From: an uncultured Ruminococcus sp.
Lineage (GTDB): Bacteria; Bacillota; Clostridia; Oscillospirales; Acutalibacteraceae
NCBI GenBank assembly: GCA_902765625.1
Contig: CACXAO010000001.1
Location: 1 to 64,000 of the forward strand
Reading direction: 5' to 3'
DNA length: 64,000 nt
The position numbers were made by a program, and so were the translations under genes. The number at the start of each line of letters is the position of its first letter. Position 1 is the first letter of the stretch. This document shows positions 42,629-50,978 of the stretch, one piece after another. The notes under the pieces were generated by a model. That model saw only the letters and a list, made by a program, of their open reading frames with translations. It had not been told where the DNA came from and did no database searches.

Positions 42629-43696
42629 TTATTTTATCACTCCGCCGCCGACAACCTCGTCGCCGTCGTAGAGCACAACCGCCTGTCCCTTGCAGATGGC
42701 GCGCTGAGGCTCGTCGAAAACAACGCGTATCGTGTTTTCGTCTGTCTGGGAAACGGTCGCGGGCTGCTCCTTCTGGTTGTACCTGACCCTCGCGTTAACG
42801 CGCAGTTCGCCGTCAATGCGGTCGGTCGAGATCAGATTTATGTCGCCGGCAGTCAGCTCACGCGAAAAGAGCGCGCTGTTGTCGCAGAGCACGACCTTGT
42901 TTTCGGCAAGGTTCTTTTCCTTGACGTACATGGGGCGGGGAAGTGCAAGACCCAGACCCTTGCGCTGACCAACGGTGTAGCGGATAATTCCCTTGTGCTC
43001 GCCGAGCACGTTGCCTGCTTCGTCTACAAAGTCGCCGCAGGGATATTCTCTGCCCGTCTGACGCTCGATAAACTCGGCGTACTTGCCGTCGGGAACAAAG
43101 CAGATGTCCTGACTGTCGCGCTTTGCGGCGTTGATAAAGTTCATTTTTTCGGCGATTTCGCGCGTCTGAACCTTGGTCAGTCCGCCCAGCGGAAGATACA
43201 GCCGCGAGAGCTGCTCCTGAGTGAGCGAATAAAGAACGTAGCTCTGATCCTTGCTCAGATCCACCGCCTTTTTAAGCAGATACCTGCCGCGCGCTTCGTC
43301 GTACCCAATCCGGGCGTAGTGACCTGTGACGAGGATATCCATATCAAGCTCGAGGGCGTGCCGCATGAGCTTTTCGAATTTTATATATCGGTTGCAGTCG
43401 ATGCACGGATTCGGGGTCGCGCCGTTCTCGTAAGCGCGTATAAAGCGTTCGATCACGTTTTCGCGGAAGCTGTCCTTGAAGTTGCACACAAAAAACGGGA
43501 TGCCCAGCCTGCGGCAAACGCTTCGCGCGTCCTCAACATCGTCGAGCGAGCAGCAGGTTTTTTCTCTCAGCTCGTCCGTATCCTCGTTGTCGTAAAGCTT
43601 CAGGGTAACTCCGGTGCAGTCGTATCCGTTTTGCATTGTGAGATAAGCGGCGACGGAGCTGTCTACTCCGCCGCTCATTGCAATCAGGGCTTTCAT
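42629..43696 (-). CDS. mnmA: tRNA-specific 2-thiouridylase
   Basis: 355 residues. PP-loop SGGVDSS at the start, catalytic cysteines in NPCIDCNRYIKF and SQDICFVPDGKY, both present. MnmA thiolates U34 of tRNA-Lys, -Glu and -Gln. The gene immediately follows nadA, its ATG abutting the nadA stop (TAAATG). The sulfur-relay IscS partner is not in this window. Confidence 0.96.
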   Translation of the reverse strand: MKALIAMSGGVDSSVAAYLTMQNGYDCTGVTLKLYDNEDTDELREKTCCSLDDVEDARSVCRRLGIPFFVCNFKDSFRENVIERFIRAYENGATPNPCIDCNRYIKFEKLMRHALELDMDILVTGHYARIGYDEARGRYLLKKAVDLSKDQSYVLYSLTQEQLSRLYLPLGGLTKVQTREIAEKMNFINAAKRDSQDICFVPDGKYAEFIERQTGREYPCGDFVDEAGNVLGEHKGIIRYTVGQRKGLGLALPRPMYVKEKNLAENKVVLCDNSALFSRELTAGDINLISTDRIDGELRVNARVRYNQKEQPATVSQTDENTIRVVFDEPQRAICKGQAVVLYDGDEVVGGGVIK

Positions 43697-44614
43697 TTAT
43701 TCACCCAACCGAATCATTTCGTCAATGCACTTGCCGGCTGCGCTGATCGTTTCGTCTGAGAGAACGATTTCCTCGCCGCCCTTGCCCGAAAGGCAGTTGT
43801 AAACGTCCATCAGAGTAGTCGCCTTCATGTTGGGGCAGATCAGCTTGAGCGAGAGAATATGGAAGGTCTTGTCCGGGCACATGTACTGCAGGTGCTCTGC
43901 GATGCTGATTTCGGTGCCGATGATAAATTCCTTTTTGTCAGACTTGACTGCGTAGTCCATAATTCCGGAGGTTGAACCGATGTAGTCCGCCTGCGCGCAG
44001 ACCTCGGGAACGCACTCGGGGTGAACGAGCAGCTCGGCGTTCGGATACTGTTTTTTAGCCGCCTCAGCGTCCTCCGCGGTAACCGAAGCGTGTATCGGGC
44101 AGCAGCCGCTGAGAAGCTTGATGTTTTTGTCGGGGCACTGCTGAGCCACAAAGCTGCCGAGGTTGCAGTCCGGAATAAAGAGAATGTTCTTGTTTTCGAT
44201 ATTGTTTACGATTTTTACCGCCGACGAGCTGGTTACGCATACGTCGCAGATCGTTTTGAGCTCGGCTGTGGTGTTTACATAGGCTACGACGGTGTAATCG
44301 GGATAATCCTGCTTAACGCGTGAGATCATTGCCTTGTCCATCTGGTCAGCCATTTCGCAGCCGGCGAACGGCTGGGCAAGCCAAACGTGCTTTTCGGGTG
44401 AGAGGATCTTGCAGGTTTCCGCCATAAAGCGCACGCCGCACATCAGAATGTTTTTGTTTTCTGCCTTGGACGCGTCGACGCTGAGCTTGTAGCTGTCGCC
44501 GGTGAAATCCGCGATCTCACAGATTTCGCGCGCCTGATAGCTGTGCGCAAGTACGCACACGTCCTTTTCTTTTTTTAATCTGATTATTTCCTGCTGCAGT
44601 GAAGCGACGTTCAT
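43697..44614 (-). CDS. nadA: Quinolinate synthase A
   Basis: 305 residues. I choose ATG 44614 because GAAAGGG is 9 nt upstream; ATG 44620 would be too close. The [4Fe-4S] cysteines are present in MCGVRFMAETCKIL, CDVCVTSSSAV and HPECVPEVCAQAD. NadA condenses iminoaspartate with DHAP to quinolinate in NAD synthesis. Neither nadB nor nadC is adjacent, so the pathway is dispersed. Its stop touches mnmA. Confidence 0.95.
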   Translation of the reverse strand: MNVASLQQEIIRLKKEKDVCVLAHSYQAREICEIADFTGDSYKLSVDASKAENKNILMCGVRFMAETCKILSPEKHVWLAQPFAGCEMADQMDKAMISRVKQDYPDYTVVAYVNTTAELKTICDVCVTSSSAVKIVNNIENKNILFIPDCNLGSFVAQQCPDKNIKLLSGCCPIHASVTAEDAEAAKKQYPNAELLVHPECVPEVCAQADYIGSTSGIMDYAVKSDKKEFIIGTEISIAEHLQYMCPDKTFHILSLKLICPNMKATTLMDVYNCLSGKGGEEIVLSDETISAAGKCIDEMIRLGE

Positions 44615-44646
44615 CGTCATCAGCCCTTTCGTAATTGGTTGATTCT

Positions 44647-44675
44647 ATTATAGCTATTTGCGGAGAAAGTTTCAA
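44647..44675 (-). promoter_or_regulatory. Promoter of nadA-mnmA
   Basis: Minus strand: TTGAAA (44670-44675), 17 bp, TATAAT (44647-44652). Confidence 0.8.
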
Positions 44676-44770
44676 TAGATACGCGATAAATAGGGGAATC
44701 ATTTGTTTAAAAGCAAGATAATCCGATTTGAAATTTTGCGATATTAGTTATAATTAACAAAAAATTATCC

Positions 44771-44799
44771 TTTACTTTTTCGCCGCAATATGATATAAT
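44771..44799 (+). promoter_or_regulatory. Promoter of the sortase-substrate gene
   Basis: TTTACT (44771-44776), 17 bp, extended TGA-TATAAT (44794-44799). Confidence 0.78.
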
Positions 44800-44866
44800 A
44801 TTTATGTTCCTTAATCGGGAACAGTCAGGTATGCATATATATCTAAATTAATAGGAGATTATGACT

Positions 44867-45103
44867 ATGAAGAAAATTTTTGCGGCTCTTGCAGCCACTG
44901 CAATCATGGCTTTTTCCGTTGTACCCGCATTTGCGTCTGTGGACAGTCCTGTGGCTACCACAGCCACCTCTCCTAAGAAGGACAATCCTCCCGTGTCGCC
45001 TAAGACCGGTTCCTCGGACGTAGCGGTTTATTCCGTAATTGCTCTTTCTCTGGCAGCTTGCGGAGCGGCTACCGCAGCGCTTGTTAAAGCAAGAAAGAAA
45101 TAA
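44867..45103 (+). CDS. Minimal sortase substrate (SPKTG-type sorting signal)
   Basis: 78 residues from ATG 44867, 8 nt after AGGAGA; ATG 44861 is too near. A signal peptide (KKIFAALAATAIMAFSV, cleavage near AFAS) is followed by only about 20 residues, then SPKTG, a hydrophobic stretch (VYSVIALSLAACGAATAAL) and a basic KARKK tail. This is a cell-wall-sorting signal with a noncanonical SPKTG in place of LPxTG. Almost no mature domain remains, so it may be a wall peptide, a pilin-like tether or a decoy. A class B sortase is next door. Confidence 0.78.
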   Translation: MKKIFAALAATAIMAFSVVPAFASVDSPVATTATSPKKDNPPVSPKTGSSDVAVYSVIALSLAACGAATAALVKARKK

Positions 45104-45116
45104 AGCCTGAAAGCTG

Positions 45117-45147
45117 AAAAGCCTCTTTGACAAAAGGGGCTTTTTTT
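45117..45147 (+). terminator. Terminator of the substrate gene
   Basis: AAAAGCCTCTTT pairs with AAAGGGGCTTTT, followed by a T run. Confidence 0.8.
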
Positions 45148-45164
45148 ACTCTGCGACAAACTTA

Positions 45165-45217
45165 TCTGCCGCCACGCGATTCGACCGGCGGCAGAAAGCG
45201 CCGGGCGGCGCTTTTTT
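45165..45217 (+). terminator. Second and third hairpins in the sortase leader
   Basis: TCTGCCGCC (45165-45173) with GGCGGCAGA (45187-45195), immediately followed by AAGCGCC with GGCGCTT (45196-45213) and a T tract. No promoter is visible after them before the sortase start at 45239, so the sortase seems to depend on read-through or antitermination. Confidence 0.7.
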
Positions 45218-45238
45218 ATTGAATTAAGGAGACGTCTT

Positions 45239-46069
45239 ATGAACGAACGCAAAAAAAAGCTTCTTGTTGCGGCAATTGTCGTTTTTGCGCTTATTGCTCT
45301 CGGCGCCTGCGGGTTTCTGATTTACAAGACGATAAACTCCGACACAGGAGAGAGAGAGTACGAAAAAATTGCAAGCTCGTTCGCGTCAGACCTCGCTGAA
45401 GTAACGACCGCACCCGTTGAGGAAGGCACCTCAAAGCCGGAGGAAACAAAGATCGTCAAGCCCGCGGTGAATACCGATACTGCCGAGAATCCCGTTAATC
45501 TCGAGGATCTGGCGGCGATCAATCCCGATATCTACGCGTGGATATATATTCCCGACACAAACGTCAACTATCCCGTTGCCCAGAGCACCGAGGACGACAA
45601 CTTTTATCTCGATCACGACGTTTATAAAAACTACAGCTTCCCGGGAACCATCTATTCGCAGGCGTGCAACAGTATTTCGTTCAACGACAGGGTAACCTTG
45701 CTCTACGGTCACAATATGCTCAACGGCTCGATGTTTGCCACGCTGCATAATTTCAGCGACAAGACGTTTTTTGACGAGCATCCGTATTTTTACATATACA
45801 CTACCGAACGCAGGCTCACTTACGAGGTTGTGACGGCGTTTGAATATGACGACAGACATATAATGAATTCATTCGATTTTTCTGACGACGCTGTGTTTCA
45901 GGACTGGCTGGATCAGGCAAAAACTCCGAGAAGCGTTTACTACAACGTGCGCGATTCGGTCAACCTCAGTCTCGATTCCAAGCTTGTGGTTTTAAGCACC
46001 TGTCTGAATTACGGCGACGGCAGATATTTGGTACAGGGGGTGTTGGTAAACGATGAACGAACCGAATAA
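45239..46069 (+). CDS. Class B sortase
   Basis: 276 residues. An N-terminal membrane helix (residues 8-29) and a linker precede the sortase domain. Catalytic His158 is in LYGHNMLNG, Cys255 in LSTCLNYGDGR, and Arg262 follows it. The YAWIYIPDTNVNYPV block is typical of class B. The protein covalently joins a sorting signal to the peptidoglycan. The small SPKTG protein upstream is the likely substrate. Its stop overlaps the next gene, an LCP protein, by 17 nt, so the two are coupled. Confidence 0.92.
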   Translation: MNERKKKLLVAAIVVFALIALGACGFLIYKTINSDTGEREYEKIASSFASDLAEVTTAPVEEGTSKPEETKIVKPAVNTDTAENPVNLEDLAAINPDIYAWIYIPDTNVNYPVAQSTEDDNFYLDHDVYKNYSFPGTIYSQACNSISFNDRVTLLYGHNMLNGSMFATLHNFSDKTFFDEHPYFYIYTTERRLTYEVVTAFEYDDRHIMNSFDFSDDAVFQDWLDQAKTPRSVYYNVRDSVNLSLDSKLVVLSTCLNYGDGRYLVQGVLVNDERTE

Positions 46070-47462
46070 CGAACCGAATAACGAAACGAATACCGGGCAG
46101 TTAGGCGACGCTTCCTCCGTTTCAGAGGGCATTCACCTTACCGGAGAGAGAACGCCTGTTGAGAAGGACGAGAAAACCGTCAAAGACGACGCGAACGATT
46201 ACATGTACCTTCATACAAGGCGCAAACGCCATCAAAGCTCCAATACCCAAAAGCCGTACGAAGAATCAGCCGCGGACGAGCTGGTAGCTTCAACGCGCGC
46301 AAGCCGCGGCAGCCACCGCCGACGCAGCCACAGCAGTCATCACCACCATCACCATCACAGCAGTCATCATCACCATCACCACCATCATCATCACCGCAGC
46401 TCGCGCCGCAAAAAGAAGATGAAGGGCTGGAAGAAAGCGCTTTTGATTATCGGCAGCGTGCTGCTTTCGCTGATACTGATAATTGTGGGAACGCTTGCGA
46501 TTCTGATATTCAAGGGAAATCAGGAGCTGTTCAACAGCGAGGATGTTAAAATCATCACTCCGGACGACGTCGGCGCAAATGTAACCGACAACGGCAAGTA
46601 CATAGTCTATAACGGCGAGAACTACAAGCTCAACGAGAATGTCACAAGCTTTTTGTTTATGGGCGTGGACAAGCGCGGTATTGACGATCTGACCTCTGAC
46701 GGTCTCGGAGGTCAGGCGGACGTTATCGTGATGCTCGCCGTGGATTTCGACAAGAACAAAACGACGATGGTCGCGGTTCCGCGTGATACCGTAACCGACG
46801 TTGCGATCTATTCGCTCGGCGGCAGCTACGTCGGCATGAAAAAGCAGCAGATCTGTCTTGCTTACGCTTACGGCGACGGCAAGGATCTGAGCTGTGAAAA
46901 TATGGTCGCGTCGGTTCGCCGTATTTTCTATAACATGCCCGTAAGCACCTACTTTGCGCTCGATCTAGACGGCATTTCGGAGCTAAACGACGCTGTGGAC
47001 GGTGTTGACGTTACCTCGCCCGAGACGGTCGCTTCGTTCGTCGAGGGTCAGGACTACCACCTTGTGGGCGATGAGTCCGAGAGCTTTGTCCGTTCGAGAA
47101 GCATGGACAGGCTCGACGCTAACCTTTTGCGTATGCAGAGACAGCAGATTTACACAAAGTCCTTTATGAACAAGGTCATCGCGCAGACAAAGAAGGACAT
47201 TACCGTGCCCGTAACGCTTTTCAACGAATCGGCGCCCTATTCCTGCACAAATCTGAATGCAGCCAAGGTGACCGCTTTGGCGCGTCAGGTCGTTCAGGGC
47301 AAGGGAATGGACTTTGAATTCAAGCAGATCGACTGCGAGATCAAGCAGAATCCCGATGACGAACGCGCCTTGTACTACATAAAGGAAAAGGAGTTCTTCG
47401 AGCTTTTCCTCAGCGTGTACTACGACAAGGTAACAAGCATTGATGATCTGACAAAAAAATAA
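46053..47462 (+). CDS. LytR-CpsA-Psr ligase with poly-histidine cytoplasmic tail
   Basis: 469 residues. A cytoplasmic N-terminus of about 125 residues holds a NEPNNEPNNETN start and, remarkably, His runs of seven (96-102) and ten (105-114), then a basic patch, then one membrane helix (about 129-153). The LCP domain (about 195-400) shows the family core (FMGVDKRG, then ADVIVMLAVDFDKN, then VAVPRDT). LCP enzymes attach teichoic acid or other glycopolymers to peptidoglycan. The His runs are coded by mixed CAC/CAT. Coupled to the sortase; a metal-sensing tail is only a guess. Confidence 0.9.
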   Translation: MNEPNNEPNNETNTGQLGDASSVSEGIHLTGERTPVEKDEKTVKDDANDYMYLHTRRKRHQSSNTQKPYEESAADELVASTRASRGSHRRRSHSSHHHHHHHSSHHHHHHHHHHRSSRRKKKMKGWKKALLIIGSVLLSLILIIVGTLAILIFKGNQELFNSEDVKIITPDDVGANVTDNGKYIVYNGENYKLNENVTSFLFMGVDKRGIDDLTSDGLGGQADVIVMLAVDFDKNKTTMVAVPRDTVTDVAIYSLGGSYVGMKKQQICLAYAYGDGKDLSCENMVASVRRIFYNMPVSTYFALDLDGISELNDAVDGVDVTSPETVASFVEGQDYHLVGDESESFVRSRSMDRLDANLLRMQRQQIYTKSFMNKVIAQTKKDITVPVTLFNESAPYSCTNLNAAKVTALARQVVQGKGMDFEFKQIDCEIKQNPDDERALYYIKEKEFFELFLSVYYDKVTSIDDLTKK

Positions 47463-47466
47463 ACGG

Positions 47467-47500
47467 AACAAGGAGAGGTTTGCGCCTCTCCTTGTTTTAT
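47467..47500. terminator. Bidirectional terminator
   Basis: AACAAGGAGAGG and CCTCTCCTTGTT around TTTGCG, 12-bp perfect stem, T run on the plus strand. Serves the LCP gene and convergent VWA gene. Confidence 0.88.
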
Positions 47501-48144
47501 TTATTCCTTGAATTGTAATCGTCGTTGATCGACTGGCTCCAGCACGGTTCCAGAGGACGTCTGTTTCTGATCGAACCTACCGCGTTGTTAACGGCTTCAA
47601 ACACAACCGCGGTACCCCTCGAGTCGGCGTGGTAGTTAACGGCTCTGTCCTCGCTGATGCCGTAGCGGCGCGCTGTTTCAACTGCGTCGATATTCGCGCC
47701 GATAAACAGAAACTCCCAGCCGTGCTTTTTTTGCTCCCTGATCATCCTTTTAACTTCGTCAGACGAGTACCTGCGGCTCGCGTTTTCCATGCCGTCGGTT
47801 GTGATAACGAACATCGTGCGCTGCGGAACATCGCTGCGGCGAGCGTATTTGTGGATGTTTTTGATGTGGCGGATCGCGTCGCCTACCGCGTCGAGAAGCG
47901 CGGTGCAGCCTCTTACGGTGTAGTCGCGGCGCGTCATCTCGGGCACGCGGTCGATCGGAACTCTGTCGTGAAGCACAATGCTCTCGTGGTCAAAGAGCAC
48001 GGTCGAAACGTAAGCCTTGCCGGTCTCAGCCTTCTGGGTTTTGAGCAGCGAGTTAAATCCGCCGATAGTGTCGCCTTCGAGTCCTGCCATAGAGCCGCTG
48101 CGGTCGAGAATAAATACGATTTCTGTAAGGTTGTTCTTTTTCAT
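47497..48144 (-). CDS. VWA domain protein
   Basis: 215 residues. A von Willebrand factor A domain with the MIDAS metal motif DRSGS near the start, a conserved threonine (GCTALLDAVGDAI) and the aspartate in TTDGMENAS. No signal peptide. VWA proteins mediate metal-dependent protein contacts; a MoxR/AAA partner is typical. A DUF815 ATPase gene is divergently arranged 180 bp away. Start behind CGGAGGTA. Confidence 0.85.
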   Translation of the reverse strand: MKKNNLTEIVFILDRSGSMAGLEGDTIGGFNSLLKTQKAETGKAYVSTVLFDHESIVLHDRVPIDRVPEMTRRDYTVRGCTALLDAVGDAIRHIKNIHKYARRSDVPQRTMFVITTDGMENASRRYSSDEVKRMIREQKKHGWEFLFIGANIDAVETARRYGISEDRAVNYHADSRGTAVVFEAVNNAVGSIRNRRPLEPCWSQSINDDYNSRNK

Positions 48145-48198
48145 GGTAAATACCTCCGTTTTTCTTAGTTGAGATTGTGTTTTCCTTTTGACAACTAC

Positions 48199-48204
48199 AG
48201 TATA
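48199..48204 (-). promoter_or_regulatory. -10 of the VWA gene
   Basis: Extended TGATATACT on the minus strand. No clear -35 at 17 bp. Confidence 0.45.
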
Positions 48205-48225
48205 TCAGAACACAGAGGTGAAAAG

Positions 48226-48251
48226 GTCGCTTGCGAAGCGACATTTTTTTC
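48226..48251 (+). terminator. Orphan terminator-like hairpin
   Basis: GTCGCTT and AAGCGAC pair, followed by ATTTTTTTC. It lies between the divergent VWA and ATPase promoters with no upstream plus-strand gene, so it may act as an insulator or be incidental. Confidence 0.5.
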
Positions 48252-48272
48252 TTTTCAAATCATGCGCCGCCC

Positions 48273-48301
48273 TTGACTAAAACAGCAAAAAAGGTTACAA
48301 T
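48273..48301 (+). promoter_or_regulatory. Promoter of the DUF815 ATPase gene
   Basis: TTGACT (48273-48278), 17 bp, TACAAT (48296-48301). Its likely transcription start (about 48308) rules out ATG 48307. Confidence 0.8.
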
Positions 48302-48324
48302 ATAAGATGATTGGAATGATGAAT

Positions 48325-49560
48325 ATGAATAAGGTCGAATTAACCCGACTGCGGATTGCGTCGCTCTCTGTTTTTCGGGGTATATTAACAAGGAGCGTGC
48401 CGAGGGCGTTTTACCGCCTGCTTTCGTCGCTCGATAAGTCGCCCGAGCAGTTTCTTGAGTGCTACGGCGAATTTTACTCTCTTATCAGCGAGAGAGGCTG
48501 CTCCGATAAGCTTGCATACGCAATGACCGAGGCGGCGCTTTTTGATGAAAACTGCTTTACAAGAGCCGCTGCCGGCGGAACGTACACGGAGCTTCCCGGG
48601 GACGTGCTGCATGCCGTGCGCCGCGACTGCGAGGCGATTCTGGCTGCGGCTGAGCTTAGCGCCGATGAGGTGCTTGCCGCGTATCCGAGGGCTGAGGAGC
48701 TGTCTGAGGTGACCGAGGGTCTGCCGCGCTGGAGGTGCGGCGACTGCGCCGAGAGCTTCAGAATGTTCGACGGCTCGCTCGATAACGTTGCCGCCTACTA
48801 CCGCAAAAACGGCTGCGGAATGTTCGCGAGATACAAGGCGTTTGTCTGGCGCGACGGCGATATCCGTCCCGTTCTCAATTACGACACGATTTCGCTCGAC
48901 GAGTTTACGGGCTACGAGCGTCAGCGCGACAAGGTAGTTCAGAACACCAAAGCATTTCTCGAGGGCAAAAGCTGCAACAACTGCCTGCTTTTCGGCGATA
49001 TGGGTACCGGAAAAAGCTCTACCGTCAAGGCTGTCGCCAACGCTTTCAGAGCAGACGGTCTGAGGATTGTTGAGATCCCCAAGGAGCGTCTCACCGACTT
49101 TCCTCTGCTTGCCGACAAGCTCTCGCAGCTGCCGATGAAGTTCATCATCTTTATCGACGACCTTTCGTTCCAGCATCAGGACAGAAGCTATACCACGTTA
49201 AAGGCGGTGCTCGAAGGCGGTCTGGCGGCGCGTCCGCGAAACGCCCTGATCTACGCCACCTCGAACCGCAGGCACATCGTCAAGGAGAAGCTCTCCGACC
49301 GCGCCTTTGAAATTGACGACGTGAACACGCGCGACAATATGCAGGAGACCCTCTCGCTTTCCGACCGCTTCGGACTGACGGTCTGCTACACCGTTCCCAA
49401 GAAAAGCGAGTTCCTCGAAATAGTCGCGGCTATGGCTAAGGAAAAAGGTATTTCGATCAGCGAGACCGAGCTTTTCGCGGGAGCCGAGCGTTTTGCGCTT
49501 GTAAAGGGCGGACGTTCTCCGCGCTGCGCGAAGCAGTACGTTGAATCACTATACACATAA
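48325..49560 (+). CDS. DUF815 family AAA-type ATPase
   Basis: About 411 residues; the first in-frame ATG, 48307, lies at the transcription start, so I choose ATG 48325. Walker A (FGDMGTGKSS) and Walker B (FIIFIDDLSF) are present, with a sensor region (LIYATSNRRHIV). DUF815 proteins are AAA-type ATPases with unknown substrates. Divergent VWA gene suggests a MoxR-VWA-like chaperone pair. It is followed 16 nt later by the solute-binding protein gene. Confidence 0.85.
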   Translation: MNKVELTRLRIASLSVFRGILTRSVPRAFYRLLSSLDKSPEQFLECYGEFYSLISERGCSDKLAYAMTEAALFDENCFTRAAAGGTYTELPGDVLHAVRRDCEAILAAAELSADEVLAAYPRAEELSEVTEGLPRWRCGDCAESFRMFDGSLDNVAAYYRKNGCGMFARYKAFVWRDGDIRPVLNYDTISLDEFTGYERQRDKVVQNTKAFLEGKSCNNCLLFGDMGTGKSSTVKAVANAFRADGLRIVEIPKERLTDFPLLADKLSQLPMKFIIFIDDLSFQHQDRSYTTLKAVLEGGLAARPRNALIYATSNRRHIVKEKLSDRAFEIDDVNTRDNMQETLSLSDRFGLTVCYTVPKKSEFLEIVAAMAKEKGISISETELFAGAERFALVKGGRSPRCAKQYVESLYT

Positions 49561-49576
49561 TATGGAGGAGATTTAA

Positions 49577-50905
49577 ATGAAAAAAATCATATCCGTTCTT
49601 CTCGCGGCAGTTATGGTCTGCACCGCGGCGGTAATGTTCGCTGGCTGCGGCGACGGCAACTACCCCGTAACGGTCGCGAATATCACCATCGACAAGGAGC
49701 CTGCGGGAATCGTGGTTCTCGACCCGTCGGCTGCGGATATCATCTCATACATGAGCTACGACGGAAAGATCGTAGGCAGAAGCACGGAGGTTGACCAGAG
49801 CTACCTCGCTGTTGCGCCCGATTTCGGCACGGCTGCTAACCCCAACGCCGACTCGATCATTGAATCCGGCGCTCAGGTGGTTTTTGCCAACGACAAAATC
49901 AACGCTGATACCGTAAAGACCCTTGAGGAGAAGAAGATTAAGGTTATCAAGATGTCGCTTGCCGACACTCCCAAGGAGCTTGAAACAAACTACACCACAA
50001 TCGGCAAGATCCTCGGCGGCGCGGTTACAGGTCTTGAAAAGGGCACATCCTCCTACCAAAAGCTCATTGAGCATATGGATAAGCTCAAAATCGAGGCGGC
50101 TTCTTCGACCGCTTCAACAGCGCTCGACACCGCTTGCTACCTCTATGTGGACGACGGCAGTCTCCGCGTTATGACGAGCGGAACATATGTTGATATGCTC
50201 ATCGGCTACACCGGCGCTGTGAATGTCGCTGTAAATATCGCTGACGGCAACGTCGACGTAAACACCCTGCGCATCGCCAATCCGAACTATATTTTCTATT
50301 CCGACGAGCAGACCCTCAACGCTATCCAGAGCGACGACGTGCTCTCAAAGCTCACCGCGATCACATCCGGCAAGGCGCTGCAGATCTCAAACACAGAGAT
50401 CACCCGTCAGGGTCTCACCGCTCTTTCAACGCTTGAGAAGATGATCAACTTCATGCATCCCGAGCTTGACAAGAAATCCACCTCCGACGAGGCGGCTGCT
50501 CAGACCGCGACTCAGGCGGCACAGCCTGCTCAGACCGCGACAGAGGCGGCAACTCAGGCGGCTCAGGCGGCAACTCAGGCTGCTACCGAGGCACCTCACT
50601 CCGAGGCAGACAGATATGATATCAAAATCACCGACGATCTCGTTCTCAAGAAGGGCGACGAGGACTCGGAAGACGTTAAGGACGTATGGGAGCTGCAGCA
50701 CAGACTGTGGAACCTCGACTACATCATCGGCGTTGACAACGTGACCGGATATTACGGCGATAAGACCGAGCAGGCTGTCAAGGATTATCAGAAGGCGGCA
50801 GGCATTGAAGAAACCGGTATTGCCGACAATAAGACGATCGTCTCATTGTTTATGAGCGACGCACCCAAGGCGGTTCTTCCCGAGGGCGTAACCAACGATG
50901 AATAA
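49577..50905 (+). CDS. Solute-binding lipoprotein fused to a peptidoglycan-binding domain
   Basis: 442 residues. Lipobox VMFAGC (Cys24), a BtuF/FhuD-like periplasmic-binding domain to about residue 295 (VVLDPSAADIISYM, then NYIFYSDEQT), a TQAAQ-type Ala/Thr/Gln linker (about 298-345), then a PG_binding_1 domain (DVWELQHRLWNLDYIIG, then VTGYYGDKTEQAVKDYQ). Combining a metal/cobalamin/siderophore-type binding fold with a wall-binding domain is unusual. No ABC permease or ATPase is nearby. It may bind a ligand in the wall space. Confidence 0.85.
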   Translation: MKKIISVLLAAVMVCTAAVMFAGCGDGNYPVTVANITIDKEPAGIVVLDPSAADIISYMSYDGKIVGRSTEVDQSYLAVAPDFGTAANPNADSIIESGAQVVFANDKINADTVKTLEEKKIKVIKMSLADTPKELETNYTTIGKILGGAVTGLEKGTSSYQKLIEHMDKLKIEAASSTASTALDTACYLYVDDGSLRVMTSGTYVDMLIGYTGAVNVAVNIADGNVDVNTLRIANPNYIFYSDEQTLNAIQSDDVLSKLTAITSGKALQISNTEITRQGLTALSTLEKMINFMHPELDKKSTSDEAAAQTATQAAQPAQTATEAATQAAQAATQAATEAPHSEADRYDIKITDDLVLKKGDEDSEDVKDVWELQHRLWNLDYIIGVDNVTGYYGDKTEQAVKDYQKAAGIEETGIADNKTIVSLFMSDAPKAVLPEGVTNDE

Positions 50906-50923
50906 TACTAATATCTAAAAAAT

Positions 50924-50960
50924 AAAGAGAAGCTTGAAATCAATCAGGCTTCTCTTTTTT
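50924..50960. terminator. Bidirectional terminator
   Basis: AAAGAGAAGCTTGA and TCAGGCTTCTCTTT, 14-bp stem with one mismatch, T run to 50960. Between the solute-binding protein gene and convergent L,D-transpeptidase gene. Confidence 0.85.
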
Positions 50961-50978
50961 ATTATTTGTTTGTCAACG

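Noticed and set aside
42617..43759. 380-codon open frame antisense to mnmA
   Set aside because: MnmA on the minus strand is complete with PP-loop and catalytic cysteines.
46330..46400. Poly-His tract as a cloning tag or artefact
   Set aside because: Codons alternate CAC and CAT, runs are interrupted by SS, and the frame continues into a normal membrane helix and LCP domain.
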